Assembly (NCBI GenBank): GCA_025997795.1 | Contig: BNVB01000004.1 | Coordinates: forward strand, 1-58,048 | Source: Spirochaetia bacterium | GTDB lineage: Bacteria; Spirochaetota; Spirochaetia; Treponematales; Breznakiellaceae | DNA: 58,048 nt | Direction of reading: 5' to 3' | In this document: positions 34,111 to 44,155 of the stretch, piece by piece | Layout: every line of letters begins with the position of its first letter | How positions within the stretch are numbered: the first letter of the stretch is position 1 | The notes under the pieces: generated by a model | Database searches by the model: none | The model's input: the letters and a program-made list of their open reading frames with translations, nothing else | Told to the model about the DNA's origin: nothing | Translations under genes and position numbers: made by a program

Positions 34111-35469
34111 TAACACCAGTTCTTCCGCGCCCACCGGGCGAATCCGCAGTACCGTAACCGAACCGGCGCCGAAGATTCCGTCCATAATGGCGCGGTAATT
34201 TTCCAGAGCGGTAGCGGGAATGTATGCCTGGATGGTTCCGGCAAAACCGCCGCCGTGAACCCGGCAGGCGCCGGGGATGGACGCTTCGGACCGGAGAAAA
34301 TCTCTGGTCAACGTCAGGGCCACGGCAATGCCCTGCTCTTTTACATTTTGCGTTGAATAAACATTTTGCAAAAGTTCCCAGGAAGAATCACCGGATTCGT
34401 TTACCAGTTTTAGGTATGTTCCCATGGCTTCCTGCCGGGACGAAGGGCTTTGGGCAGCATTGAGCTGTTCCAATGCGGTAAGCATTTCTGAGGCCCGCTG
34501 GTTTTCGTCAAAAAAATGAAGCGCCCGGAGCAGCGCCCGGTCCCCCAGTTTTTTCCGTATTTCTGCCGCCCGGGCTTCTACCATTTCTTCGTCACATTCC
34601 CGAAGAACTTCTTTTCCAAAAAAAGCGGCCACCGCCTTCATTTCGCCGGGGATGGCGGCATAATCCGGGGTCAGATCCGCATGGCTCCCGCGGGTATTGA
34701 CTACGCAGAGGGCGTAACCTGCGGCGGCAAGATCCGCGTTTACCTGTTTAACCAGGGGTCTGGCGGGATCGGCAAAGTCAATGGCCACCGCTCCTCCATA
34801 GGCACAGGCAGTCTGATCCATTAAACCGCAGGGTTTTCCAAAGTAGACATTTTCCGCCTTCTGGCCTATCTGGGCAATTTCCAGGGAAGCGCATTTGCCG
34901 CCGTTGTAGAGATTATCGATAATTCTGCCAAAGAGTACTTCCACTGCGGCGGAAGAAGAAAGTCCCGAACCGGGAAGTACCGTGGAATCGGCGTTGACGG
35001 TAAATCCCTTTACCGCCGCACCCCGGGCAGCAAACTCAGCGGCAATGCCGCGGATAAGGGCTTCGGTGGTTCCCTTTTCGCTTTCTTTGGGGCTTAGATC
35101 TGTTTTGCCCGAAGTATCGGTTAAATCTACCGTTACATCGGGGTATCCGGTGGAACGGAAAAAAATTCGGCTGTCGGAGCGGGGCGCCGCAATGGCGGCC
35201 TGGTCCAGTTGAATCGAGGCGGCTACCACCCGGCCCCGGTTGTGGTCGGTGTGGTTTCCTCCCAGTTCGGTACGGCCCGCGGCGGTAAAAAGCCGGAGTT
35301 CGCCAGCGGCACCGGCGGTTCCGGTGGCAGATTCGGATTTGGGGAAATGTTCGATAAGGGAGGCATAGCGTTTTTTGCCTGCTTCTGCCCCTTCCTGTCC
35401 GTAGAGTTTTTCAAAGAGGGCCCTGGCAGAAGGGCCTTCGAGTTTTTGTAAAAGTTCTTTTCCGTTCAT
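34108..35469 (-). CDS. galK: Galactokinase
   Basis: A 453-residue GHMP kinase. The galactokinase signature is present as 'GRTELGGNHTDHNRGRVVAASI', the ATP-binding motif is 'TVLPGSGLSSSAAVEVLFG', and the C-terminal GHMP motif is 'HGGGFAGTIQAYIP'. The first 60 residues form an N-terminal extension like that of spirochaete and clostridial enzymes. It starts the Leloir pathway (galactose to galactose-1-phosphate). It lies 13 bases after sbcC on the same strand, so it may be read from that operon; its stop overlaps the 59-bp repeat. Confidence 0.93.
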   Translation of the reverse strand: MNGKELLQKLEGPSARALFEKLYGQEGAEAGKKRYASLIEHFPKSESATGTAGAAGELRLFTAAGRTELGGNHTDHNRGRVVAASIQLDQAAIAAPRSDSRIFFRSTGYPDVTVDLTDTSGKTDLSPKESEKGTTEALIRGIAAEFAARGAAVKGFTVNADSTVLPGSGLSSSAAVEVLFGRIIDNLYNGGKCASLEIAQIGQKAENVYFGKPCGLMDQTACAYGGAVAIDFADPARPLVKQVNADLAAAGYALCVVNTRGSHADLTPDYAAIPGEMKAVAAFFGKEVLRECDEEMVEARAAEIRKKLGDRALLRALHFFDENQRASEMLTALEQLNAAQSPSSRQEAMGTYLKLVNESGDSSWELLQNVYSTQNVKEQGIAVALTLTRDFLRSEASIPGACRVHGGGFAGTIQAYIPATALENYRAIMDGIFGAGSVTVLRIRPVGAEELVL

Positions 35470-35482
35470 TGGTCCAGTATAC

Positions 35483-38266
35483 TCAAAGCTGCCTTACTCC
35501 GCAACCGGAAACAGCGCTGCGGCCGCCGCCGGATTTGGTTACCCGGATAAGGGCGCCGATCCGTTCCTGTAATTCTTCCACATGGGATATAATGCCCGTC
35601 AGTTTTCCCTGGTTCAACTGGAGGGAACTAAGGATGTTGATTGCCAGTTCCAGAGTTTCCTTGTCCAGCGTACCAAAGCCTTCGTCAAGAAAGAGCGAAT
35701 CAATTTGCAGATTTTTGCTGTTTAGTTTGGAAAGCCCCAGCGCCAGCGCCAGGGAAAGGAGAAACCGTTCGCCGCCGGAAAGGTTAGTGATAACCCGTTC
35801 AATAGAGCCCTGGTGACGGTCTATTACCTGCGGCAAAAGAGTATCGCTCCCGGTTTTTGCCAGCAGTTCATAACGCTCCCCGGACATCTGGAGCAGATAG
35901 GGGCGGCTGTTGTGAATCAACTGCTGAAAGGTAATTGCTTGGGCAAACTGCTTAAAACGGTAACCGTCTTTGCCACCTATCCATTCATCCATCCGTTTCC
36001 AGTTTTGGTAAATTTTCTGCTGTGCGGCGGTATCTTTTTCCAGCTCCGCCTTTTGGGATTTTCTGGTTTCGTTTTCCGCCAGTTTGTTGTTTAATTCACC
36101 GATGTTCCGATTCATCTGCTGTACCGTTTCCCGCAGAACCTGTAATTCCTGTTCCAGCTTTTGCGCCTCGTTTGGCGGAAAAGCTGGCAGCGCCGCCAGT
36201 TCCCCTTCCATGGCCGCAAGCGCCGCTTTTTCCCTGGTAATATAAATTGCCAGTTCTGTTTTTTTCCGTTCCACTTCGACAATTCTTCCGGTTTCCCAGA
36301 AATACTGCCGCCAGTCTGTATGTCCGGCAAATCCTTTGGCGGCAAAACCCGCTTCCATTTTGGCCCGGTTTTCTTCTGTTTGCTGGAACAGCGTTTTTTC
36401 CTGTTTCTGTTTGTCCGCCAGGGTTTTTTCATGCAGCGCCCGGCGGGTTTTAAGGATTTCAGCATTTTTTTGCAGTTCGCTAAGATCAAACTCCGCTTTT
36501 TTCAGTGCGTTTTGTATTTCCCGCTCATAGTGATCGATGTGTTCTGTTTGCCCATAGACGGGAAGTTTGGCCGTATACGATTCCATTTCGGCACTAATTT
36601 CTGCCAGATCTTTTTCCAGTTCGGCGGCTTCCGCTGCCAGTGAATCCCGGGTTATCCGCAGCCGTTTCAGAGCTGCGGAAGCGGCGTTTTGCCGTTCCGC
36701 CGTCACGGCGCAGTTTTGTTCGGCGGCGGTTTTTTCCCTGTTTAGGGCTTCCAGTTCCGCCCCGGCCTGGCGCAGGTTTTTTTCCGTTTCTTGTTTTTTA
36801 CCGCAAAGTTTTTGGTACTGGTCCTGTTGTTTTTTAAAGTGATCCGTATCGGTACAAAAGGGATGATCCGTAGAACCACACAACGGGCAGGCTTCGCCGT
36901 TGGACAATTTTTTTCTGGATTCTTCAAAAGTCAAGGCCGATGAAAAAACAGCAAGTTCGTTAATTTGATTTTGCAGGTCCTCGTTTTCGCTGCTGCGCTC
37001 TGCTTTTTGTGTTTCCACATCAAGAATATTTTTTTCCAGCCGGGCGATTTGTACTGCCAGATCTTTAAGTTTTTGTTCCTCGGCACAAAATGATTCTGTA
37101 TGTTCCGTTATTTCATGTTCGGTTTCCGCACGGCTTGTTTCTTTTTGGGCCTTGCTGTTTTGTTTTATCCGCAAATCAATGATCTGTTCCCGGATTTTTT
37201 GGATCAGCGGTTCGGCGGTAGTATACACATCCATGGCTTTATCACGGGCCGCTTGCGCACCGTTAAGCCGGGGAACCAATGTCTTTTCGCTCTCTTCCAC
37301 CAGGGCCAGTTCCTGCTTTGTACCGGCAATTTCCGCCGTCAGGACAGCGCTTTCTTTTTCGTTTTGCTCATAAGCGTTAACCAGAGGAAAAAGATCGGCG
37401 GCTTTTTTTGCCCTTTCCAGATTGTTAAAATCTTCGGCCTGCTCTTGTTTTTCTTTTTGCCATTGATCCAATTCTTCCTGAGAGGCCCTTATTTTTTTTT
37501 GCAGTTGTTCAAAGCGCTGGCACTGGAGTAGGCGCTGGTTTAGATCCTGCATTATTTGTTCCTGTTCTGCGGTTTTTTCTTTGTATTCCGCTGTTTGCTT
37601 TACCGCCGCCGCTTCTTCGTCCGCTGTTAAAACAGCAATACGATTTGTGTCTTCCTTAATAGCTTTAAGCCTGCCCTCTTCTTCGCTTTTTCGTTCTTGT
37701 ACGGCGCTTCCTATTTGGGAATAAATATGAGCGCCGGTAATTTTTTCCAGAATTTCCGAACGATCTTTTGTTTTGGCATTAAGAAATTCATCAAACTTTC
37801 CCTGAGGCAAGAGAACCGCACTGGTAAACTGCTTAAAGTCCATTTTTAAAACAGAGGTTATTTCTCTTTCCGCATCGGTAATCGTTTCGGCAATAACCCG
37901 TTCTTTGTTTTTGGTAATTTCAAAAATTTTCCTGGTAACCCGGGGCTGGAATGTATCACTTTTCTTTTTGCGTTGATGTTCCCAAAAAGACCGGTACTGT
38001 TTTCCCTGACTTTCAAATTCCACCTGGGCGGCGCAATGGGATGTGCCTTTGGTCATTACTTCGTTTGTCTGGGCAGAAAAAGAATTTTGCCGGGAAGTTT
38101 CCCCGTAAAGGCCCAGACAAATGGCATCAAGGATGGTGGTTTTTCCCGCGCCGGTGGGACCCGCCAGAATAAAAATTCCGTCGTTAAAAGCGGGATCGGT
38201 AAAGTCAATTTCCCATTTACCTGCCAGCGAATTGATGTTTTCAAAAGTAAGCCGGTTAATCCTCAT
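35483..38266 (-). CDS. sbcC: SbcC exonuclease subunit (Rad50-like)
   Basis: A 927-residue SMC-like ATPase that partners SbcD to cut hairpins and DNA ends. It has Walker A 'GPTGAGKTTILDAICLGLYG', a zinc hook in the middle of two long coiled coils ('GEACPLCGSTDHPF'), the signature 'NLSGGERFLLSLALALGLS' and Walker B 'SLFLDEGFGTLD'. It is encoded immediately after sbcD with a 4-base overlap (ATGA), so the subunits are translationally coupled. Confidence 0.96.
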   Translation of the reverse strand: MRINRLTFENINSLAGKWEIDFTDPAFNDGIFILAGPTGAGKTTILDAICLGLYGETSRQNSFSAQTNEVMTKGTSHCAAQVEFESQGKQYRSFWEHQRKKKSDTFQPRVTRKIFEITKNKERVIAETITDAEREITSVLKMDFKQFTSAVLLPQGKFDEFLNAKTKDRSEILEKITGAHIYSQIGSAVQERKSEEEGRLKAIKEDTNRIAVLTADEEAAAVKQTAEYKEKTAEQEQIMQDLNQRLLQCQRFEQLQKKIRASQEELDQWQKEKQEQAEDFNNLERAKKAADLFPLVNAYEQNEKESAVLTAEIAGTKQELALVEESEKTLVPRLNGAQAARDKAMDVYTTAEPLIQKIREQIIDLRIKQNSKAQKETSRAETEHEITEHTESFCAEEQKLKDLAVQIARLEKNILDVETQKAERSSENEDLQNQINELAVFSSALTFEESRKKLSNGEACPLCGSTDHPFCTDTDHFKKQQDQYQKLCGKKQETEKNLRQAGAELEALNREKTAAEQNCAVTAERQNAASAALKRLRITRDSLAAEAAELEKDLAEISAEMESYTAKLPVYGQTEHIDHYEREIQNALKKAEFDLSELQKNAEILKTRRALHEKTLADKQKQEKTLFQQTEENRAKMEAGFAAKGFAGHTDWRQYFWETGRIVEVERKKTELAIYITREKAALAAMEGELAALPAFPPNEAQKLEQELQVLRETVQQMNRNIGELNNKLAENETRKSQKAELEKDTAAQQKIYQNWKRMDEWIGGKDGYRFKQFAQAITFQQLIHNSRPYLLQMSGERYELLAKTGSDTLLPQVIDRHQGSIERVITNLSGGERFLLSLALALGLSKLNSKNLQIDSLFLDEGFGTLDKETLELAINILSSLQLNQGKLTGIISHVEELQERIGALIRVTKSGGGRSAVSGCGVRQL

Positions 38267-39609
38267 TGCTCTGCCTCTGAATCTTCGGAACCGCAGCGGC
38301 GGACCAACTCTTCAATTTCCCTGAACATGGCGGTAAAAATTTCCCGCTCATCTTCCGTAATGTTTTCTGCCTCAAGCTTTCGTACAAAAACATCCACCGG
38401 CTGCAGGGAAGAAACCTCGGTAAGGGTTTCCGGCAGCGGGGTATTTTCTGCGGCGGTCCGTTTATCCTGGGCTGCCAGTATGGAAAAGCGGGACCGCTTT
38501 TCCAGCGCTTCCGCCTTGATGTTGTTCACTTCGTCCCAAAAATCATAGATATTACCGGCACAGCTTGTTACCTGGATATCAATAAATACTTTCTCGTCCG
38601 CCGCCTGTATTTCCGCAAGCCGCTTCCGTATGGTTTCGGTATCCCCCCGGATTTGTTCCAATTCGGAAAACCGGGGAATCGCCCTTAATTCAATCCGCGG
38701 CATCCATTCCAAAACCGACGATTCGGTGGAACTAAAAAGATCGTATTGTCCCATGGCGCTGTCAAATTCAATTATTACTACCGATTTGTCCTGTCCCGCT
38801 TCGCTAAAACTCATGGCAATGGGAGACCCCGAATAGCGGCGCCGCTCATTACCGGCGATGCACTGGGGCCGGTGCAGATGTCCCAGAGCATAGTAGTCCG
38901 CTTCGGGCAGCATATCCGCCGGCAGGGAAGAAAGTTTCCCCACTTCCCGGAGGCGTTCAGAAGTATCGTCGGAAAGGACCGCTCCGCTTAAAAAAAGATG
39001 CCCCGTTACCAGTACCGGCACACCGGGTATTTTTTTCCGGGCCCGTTCCACCACCCGGCGGTAATGAGCCGCAGCGGCATCCCGGTATTTGACTGCGGCA
39101 TCCGCGGAATCACTGCCAAGATCGGTAATCAGTTTTAGATCCCGTTCCCGTAAAAATGGCACAGCGCACACTGCCAAAAGGGGAATGTTTTTTTCATTTT
39201 TTATTTCAAAAATTTCATGTTCAAAACCATCTAAAGAAGAACCTTCATTATCGGGGTTCGGCAGAGTATCCAACGTTAGATCAGAAACAATATGTATCTG
39301 CAGATGGGAAAGGATTTCTTTTGGGGCGTTAAGAAATTGAGGCGAATCGTGGTTCCCGGCGATGATAAAAATTTCCAGCGGCGTTTTTAGTTTTAACATT
39401 CCCGCAAGGAATTCATAGTACAGGGTTTGGGCCGGAACCGATGGGGCATAATTGTCAAAGATATCTCCGCTTATTACAAGGACACGGATCTTTTCTGTTT
39501 CTATAGTTTTGGCAAGCCAAGAGAGAAAAAGCCGCTGTTCTTCCAGCCTGTCCTTTTCGTAGAGCTGGGCGCCAAGGTGCCAGTCCGATGTGTGCAGCGC
39601 TTTAATCAC
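38263..39609 (-). CDS. sbcD: SbcD nuclease subunit (Mre11-like)
   Basis: A 448-residue manganese nuclease. The calcineurin-like phosphodiesterase motifs are in order: 'HTSDWHLGAQLYE', 'VISGDIFDNY', 'IAGNHDSP', 'VTGHLFLSG' and 'YALGHLHRPQ'. The C-terminal capping part (from about 290) includes 'SVLEWMPRIE', encoded by a copy of the dispersed 22-bp repeat. It is the first gene of a leftward sbcD-sbcC(-galK) unit, diverging from the GPH symporter gene. Confidence 0.96.
   Translation of the reverse strand: MIKALHTSDWHLGAQLYEKDRLEEQRLFLSWLAKTIETEKIRVLVISGDIFDNYAPSVPAQTLYYEFLAGMLKLKTPLEIFIIAGNHDSPQFLNAPKEILSHLQIHIVSDLTLDTLPNPDNEGSSLDGFEHEIFEIKNEKNIPLLAVCAVPFLRERDLKLITDLGSDSADAAVKYRDAAAAHYRRVVERARKKIPGVPVLVTGHLFLSGAVLSDDTSERLREVGKLSSLPADMLPEADYYALGHLHRPQCIAGNERRRYSGSPIAMSFSEAGQDKSVVIIEFDSAMGQYDLFSSTESSVLEWMPRIELRAIPRFSELEQIRGDTETIRKRLAEIQAADEKVFIDIQVTSCAGNIYDFWDEVNNIKAEALEKRSRFSILAAQDKRTAAENTPLPETLTEVSSLQPVDVFVRKLEAENITEDEREIFTAMFREIEELVRRCGSEDSEAEQ
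38695..38716 (-). repeat. Dispersed 22-bp repeat inside sbcD
   Basis: CCGCGGCATCCATTCCAAAA plus CC on the plus strand is the exact reverse complement of the dnaE and intergenic copies. In sbcD it is read as VLEWMPR, a different frame from the GFGMDAA reading in dnaE. Confidence 0.85.
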
Positions 39610-39686
39610 CTTTTCCTGTACCCCATTTTCTTAGTTTATCATAACATGGATATTGACAAAAACACCATTACGGCAAAGTATCAAAC

Positions 39687-41093
39687 ATGGCGAAAAAACT
39701 GAGTATAGGACAAAAATTGGGGTTCGGCATCTTTGACCTGGGCGGCAATATGCTTTTTACCCTTATGGGTTTCTGGTGTCTTTTTTACCTCACCGATGTG
39801 GTGGGGCTTGCGGCGAACCTGGCAGGGGCGGCACTGATGATCGGCAAGGGCTGGGATGCGATAACCGATCCCCTTATGGGTTACTTTTCAGACAGGACTA
39901 TTACCCGCCTTGGACGGCGGCGGCCTTATCTGCTTGCCGGGGCGCTTCCCATGATGCTGGCCCTGTGGCTTTTTTTTACCGCCCCAAACATTTCTGGAGA
40001 GATCATGCTCATGCTTTGGGCCACCCTCTGCCTAATGCTGGTTAATACGGCATCTACCATTATCAATGTGCCCTATTCATCCCTTACTCCGGAACTTACC
40101 GACGATTACCACGAACGGACCAGCCTTAACGGCTACCGTTTTGGCTGTGCCGTATTTGGTACCATTACCGGTGCGGCGGCGATACTGCCTTTGGTGGGAG
40201 TTTTTTCTTCCGGCGGGGTAAAACAGGGCTGGTCCATGCTGGGTCTCGTTCTGGGAGCGGTAATAATGGCCGTTACCCTTATTACCTTTTTGGCTGCCAA
40301 AGAAAAGCGGCATACCCGGGCGGACCTGCCCCGGGAAGGGTTCTTTTCTACCTACAAGGCAGTGTTTACCAACAAACCCTATGTGATCCTTTTTGTAAGT
40401 TATGCCCTCCACATGACGGCAATTAATTTTTTGCAGGCCATTCTGGTCTATTATACCAAATACCTCTACCCCGCAGAATTTGTTAAACAGCTTAAAAATT
40501 TTCCGCTTATCGGTAATCCCGCTGCAAGCGAAGCGGCGCTCCGGGAGACCTTGACTAACCTGACCATGGTAATGCTTTTGGTTACGGCAATGCTCTTTAT
40601 TCCCGTTTCTGTGGTGGTGTCAAAAAAAATCGGAAAAAAGAAGGCTTACCAGATTTGTTTTGCTATTCTTGGTACTGCCTGTATTCTGATTTCTACCCTG
40701 GGTCATCGTTTACCGCCGGTTTCTTTCCTCTTGTTCTTTGTATATGCGGGAATTGGCGTTGGGTTTAGTTATGTGGCGCCCTTTGCCATGGTACCCGATG
40801 CGGTGGAATACGATGCAGTCCGTACCGGCGAAAGGAAAGAAGGCGCCTACTATGGTATGTGGACCTTTATCTCCAAAGTAGGAGCGGCGCTTTCTATTTT
40901 TATCACAGGGTTTATCCTAAAAGCAGGCGGATTCGAAGCCAATATCAGCCAGGGGCCAAAGACTCTTTTGGCAATCCGGCTTATTATCGGGCCCATCCCG
41001 GCGATCATTTTTCTGGCGGCCTTTCTCCTGATGCAGCGTTATTCGCTGGATGAAAAAACCTACAAAAAACTGATGGGCCAGACACAAGGTTGA
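39687..41093 (+). CDS. GPH-family (MelB-type) sugar:cation symporter
   Basis: A 468-residue major-facilitator transporter with 12 membrane segments. The GPH signature is at the N-terminus: 'GWDAITDPLMGYFSDRT', with the cation-site aspartates of MelB-type symporters, and 'VPYSSLTPELTDDYHERTSLNGYR' follows. The central loop and 'VPDAVEYDAVRTGERKEGAYYG' also match the family. Substrate probably a glycoside, pentoside or hexuronide. A galactoside is attractive given galK nearby, but they are not co-transcribed. Confidence 0.9.
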   Translation: MAKKLSIGQKLGFGIFDLGGNMLFTLMGFWCLFYLTDVVGLAANLAGAALMIGKGWDAITDPLMGYFSDRTITRLGRRRPYLLAGALPMMLALWLFFTAPNISGEIMLMLWATLCLMLVNTASTIINVPYSSLTPELTDDYHERTSLNGYRFGCAVFGTITGAAAILPLVGVFSSGGVKQGWSMLGLVLGAVIMAVTLITFLAAKEKRHTRADLPREGFFSTYKAVFTNKPYVILFVSYALHMTAINFLQAILVYYTKYLYPAEFVKQLKNFPLIGNPAASEAALRETLTNLTMVMLLVTAMLFIPVSVVVSKKIGKKKAYQICFAILGTACILISTLGHRLPPVSFLLFFVYAGIGVGFSYVAPFAMVPDAVEYDAVRTGERKEGAYYGMWTFISKVGAALSIFITGFILKAGGFEANISQGPKTLLAIRLIIGPIPAIIFLAAFLLMQRYSLDEKTYKKLMGQTQG

Positions 41094-41116
41094 ACGTGTA
41101 AGAAAGAGCAGCCGCG

Positions 41117-41160
41117 GGTTTTGGAATGGATGCCGCGGGGTTTTGGAATGGATGCCGCGG
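41117..41160 (+). repeat. Dispersed 22-bp repeat, two tandem copies, intergenic
   Basis: Copies at 41117-41138 and 41139-41160 lie directly head to tail, flanked by GCCGCG on the left. They fill the gap between the convergent symporter and smc genes. Together with the dnaE and sbcD copies there are five in the window. CCGCGG at each end makes the units partly palindromic. Confidence 0.85.
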
Positions 41161-41172
41161 CTTTTATGAGTT

Positions 41173-44067
41173 TTACTCCCCGGGGGCTTGCACAGATGCC
41201 CGAATAGGCCGCAGATCCGCGCTGCTTATCTGGGAAGGATCGTCTACATCCAGGGGAAGTTCCCGGCCTTCTTCGGTCTCCACCTCTTCTTCTTCAAAGG
41301 GTTCATCCGGCACAAAGTCCCGGGCAACGGCGGTTTTGTCCTCATGTTCCAGCCGGACAGAAATAAGTTTGGTAACCCCCGACTCTTCCATGGTAACCCC
41401 CAAAAGGGTCTTTGCGCCGGTGACGGTTTTTTTGTTGTGGGTAATAACGATAAACTGGCTGGTTCCGCCGAATTCCTGCAAAAGCTGAACAAAGCGGATT
41501 ACATTGTTTTCGTCCAGGGCGGCATCGATCTCGTCAAGCAGACAGAAGGGCGATGGTTTTACCATGTAGGTGGCAAAAAGCAGCGCCACGGCGGTCATGG
41601 ATTTTTCGCCCCCCGAAAGAAGAGTGATGTTTTCCAGTTTTTTCCCCGGCGGCTGGGCAAAAATTTCTATGCCCGATTCCAACACATGGTTGGGATCCGC
41701 CAGACGCAGTTCTGCCCGGCCGCCGCCAAAGAGCCTGCGAAACATATTGTGAAAATTTTTCTTTATCCGGTTATAGGTAGCCAGAAACAGTTCCGATGAT
41801 TCATGGCGGATTTCGGCGGTCATAGCTTCCAGATCGGCACGGGCCTTTGCAAGGTCGTCCATTTGGCCGGAAAGAAATTCAAACCGTTCTTTGGTTTCGG
41901 CAAATTCTTCCGGGGCCATAAGATTTACCGAACCCAGGTCCCGCAGCCTGCCCCTGGCGGCGGCGAGCTTTTCCCGCAGTTCCGCCGCCGGTACGGTGAT
42001 GGTAAAAATCCGGTCCTCAAATTCCAGGAGATCCCGCGAATGGGTTTCCCGGAAGTTATCCTGAATATTTTTTATCTCTGTTTCGGTCTGCACAATATCC
42101 AGGTGAAATTTTTCCAGGCTTTCCTGAATTTTTGTCAGGTCCGCCGCGCGTTTTTTTAACCGTTCCTGTTTGCCCGTTGCATCGCCGTTTTTTGCGCTGA
42201 TATCCTTTTCCAGTTTTGCCAGTTCCGCAGTAAACTCTGCGCCTTTTTTTTCTATACCCGCCAGTTCCGCTTCGGCGGCGGCAATTTGTTCTGCCAATTC
42301 TTCCAGCCGTTTTTTGTCGTGGCCTATCTCTTCCTGTATCTGATGCTGCAGGGTTTCCTGGCCCGCCAGCTCCCGCCGGAGCAGCCGGGCCTGCTCTTCC
42401 GCCGCCTTTGCCTGAGCATCCATCCGGGCACGGTTAACCCGCAGTTCTTCCAGTGTCGCCCGGTATTGATCAATTTTACCGGAAAGTTCTACGTTATCCC
42501 GGCGCAGGTTCGCAATTGCTTCCCGCCGCTCTAGAACACCTTCCGCTCTGGCGTGAATTTCCGCATCCAATTCCCGCTTCCGGGTAATGATACCCTGAGG
42601 GGCCAGAAAATCGTCAATAAAAACCGGTGTGGTTTTCCGGTAACTTTCAAAAAGTTCCTGGGCCTTCTCCGTAAGCCCCCGGGCCTCGGCGGTTTTTTCC
42701 ACAGCCTGCGCTTCCGCCGGTAAAGTATCCGCCAGCAGTTCCCGCAGTTTAGCCAGCGTTTCTGTCAGGGCCGCTTCGGCACTGCGCCGTTCCTGGGTGG
42801 AATAACCCGCTTCTTTAAGACCCGCGTCCAAAGCGGCCACAATGTCGTCGGTAATTGCCTCCAGGTCCTTTTCCAGTTTTGCCCGTTCGCTGTCCAGGTT
42901 ACGGATTTCTCCTTCCTTTTCCCGCATCAGGGCATCGTTTTCGGTAATGCGGGCGGCGGCGATACGGATGCTTTCTTCAAAGGAGGTTATATTGGCCGCA
43001 ATGTCCGCTGCCTGTTTTAGGAGGTTTTTTACCTCCGCATCCTCTGCCGCCGCATCGCGGTTCAGTTCTTCAATCCGTCCCGAAACGGCCCGTTCCCTTT
43101 CTTCGTTCTGGCTTATTTTTACCCGGTGCTGGGCGCTCTGTTCAGAAAGGAAACGCCCCTCTTTTTCCCGGGCGGTTTTTTCTACCGAAAGGCCGTAGAT
43201 ATTTTTCTGGTACTCCACCAGTTGTTCTTCCAGGGCGTTAACCGCATCCAGGTTTTCTTCCAGCGATTTAGAAAGCTCATCCATTTCCGCCTTAAGGGTA
43301 TCCCGCTGGTTCCGCCGTTTATGGAGTTCTTCGTCCTTGCCTTCTTTGTCGTAGCGGAACTGCTTAAGCCGGAGGAGCTGGATGTCCAGTTCCAGCTGGA
43401 AAATCTCATCCCGCAGGGTCCGGTATTTCAGGGTTTTGTCCGACTGGTGTTTTAGGGATTCGTAGGCCCGCCGTACTTCCCCCAGGATTCCTTCTACCTG
43501 GCGCATATTTTCTTCGGTTTTTTCCAGCTTCCGTTCTGCTTCGGCGGTGCGGAGTTTGTACCGGGTTATTCCCGCAGCTTCCTCAAAAAGGTAACGCCGT
43601 TCCTCGGGCTTGCTGGAAAGAACCTGGTCAATTTTGCCCTGCTCCATAACCGAATAGGCGGCTTTACCCACTCCGGTATCCCAGAACAATTCCCGCACTT
43701 CCTTAAGCCGTACCTGGCTGCCATTAACGTGGTACTCGCTCTCGCCGGAACGGTAAAGCCGCCGGCGAATTTCGATTTCCGGCCGGTCCATGGGAAGCAG
43801 ACCCTCGTCGTTGGCCAGGGTAAGGGTTACTTCCGCCACATTCAGGGCTTTACGGTTCTCTGTGCCATTAAAAATGACATCTTCCATCTTTTCGGCCCGC
43901 AGGGTCTTGGCCGCCTGCTCTCCCAGGACCCATTTGACGGCATCCACCACGTTGGACTTGCCGCAGCCGTTGGGCCCAAGAAGGGCCGTAATGCCGTCGG
44001 CAAATTCAACCTGAGTACGGTCCGCAAAGGATTTAAAACCGAAAATATCAAGACGTTTTAGAAACAT
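41173..44067 (-). CDS. smc: Chromosome segregation ATPase SMC (short hinge)
   Basis: 964 residues; bacterial SMC is usually about 1170-1200. The heads are canonical: Walker A 'GPNGCGKSNVVDAVKWVLGE' (32-51), 'EQGKIDQVLSSKPEERR', signature 'LSGGEKSMTAVALL' and Walker B 'CLLDEIDAALDENN'. Two long coiled coils of nearly equal length meet at about 475-500, where only a short non-coil segment ('VFIDDFLAPQGIITRK') is seen instead of the globular hinge domain with its glycine-rich interface. No ScpA/B genes are in the window. Transcribed alone leftward. Confidence 0.93.
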   Translation of the reverse strand: MFLKRLDIFGFKSFADRTQVEFADGITALLGPNGCGKSNVVDAVKWVLGEQAAKTLRAEKMEDVIFNGTENRKALNVAEVTLTLANDEGLLPMDRPEIEIRRRLYRSGESEYHVNGSQVRLKEVRELFWDTGVGKAAYSVMEQGKIDQVLSSKPEERRYLFEEAAGITRYKLRTAEAERKLEKTEENMRQVEGILGEVRRAYESLKHQSDKTLKYRTLRDEIFQLELDIQLLRLKQFRYDKEGKDEELHKRRNQRDTLKAEMDELSKSLEENLDAVNALEEQLVEYQKNIYGLSVEKTAREKEGRFLSEQSAQHRVKISQNEERERAVSGRIEELNRDAAAEDAEVKNLLKQAADIAANITSFEESIRIAAARITENDALMREKEGEIRNLDSERAKLEKDLEAITDDIVAALDAGLKEAGYSTQERRSAEAALTETLAKLRELLADTLPAEAQAVEKTAEARGLTEKAQELFESYRKTTPVFIDDFLAPQGIITRKRELDAEIHARAEGVLERREAIANLRRDNVELSGKIDQYRATLEELRVNRARMDAQAKAAEEQARLLRRELAGQETLQHQIQEEIGHDKKRLEELAEQIAAAEAELAGIEKKGAEFTAELAKLEKDISAKNGDATGKQERLKKRAADLTKIQESLEKFHLDIVQTETEIKNIQDNFRETHSRDLLEFEDRIFTITVPAAELREKLAAARGRLRDLGSVNLMAPEEFAETKERFEFLSGQMDDLAKARADLEAMTAEIRHESSELFLATYNRIKKNFHNMFRRLFGGGRAELRLADPNHVLESGIEIFAQPPGKKLENITLLSGGEKSMTAVALLFATYMVKPSPFCLLDEIDAALDENNVIRFVQLLQEFGGTSQFIVITHNKKTVTGAKTLLGVTMEESGVTKLISVRLEHEDKTAVARDFVPDEPFEEEEVETEEGRELPLDVDDPSQISSADLRPIRASVQAPGE

Positions 44068-44155
44068 GGATTTTATAGTTTACCATAAAACGATCATTCA
44101 GAAAAGGGTATAGACCGGAAATCGTTTTGTTGTGTATCCTTTTTTTGGGGGAATT

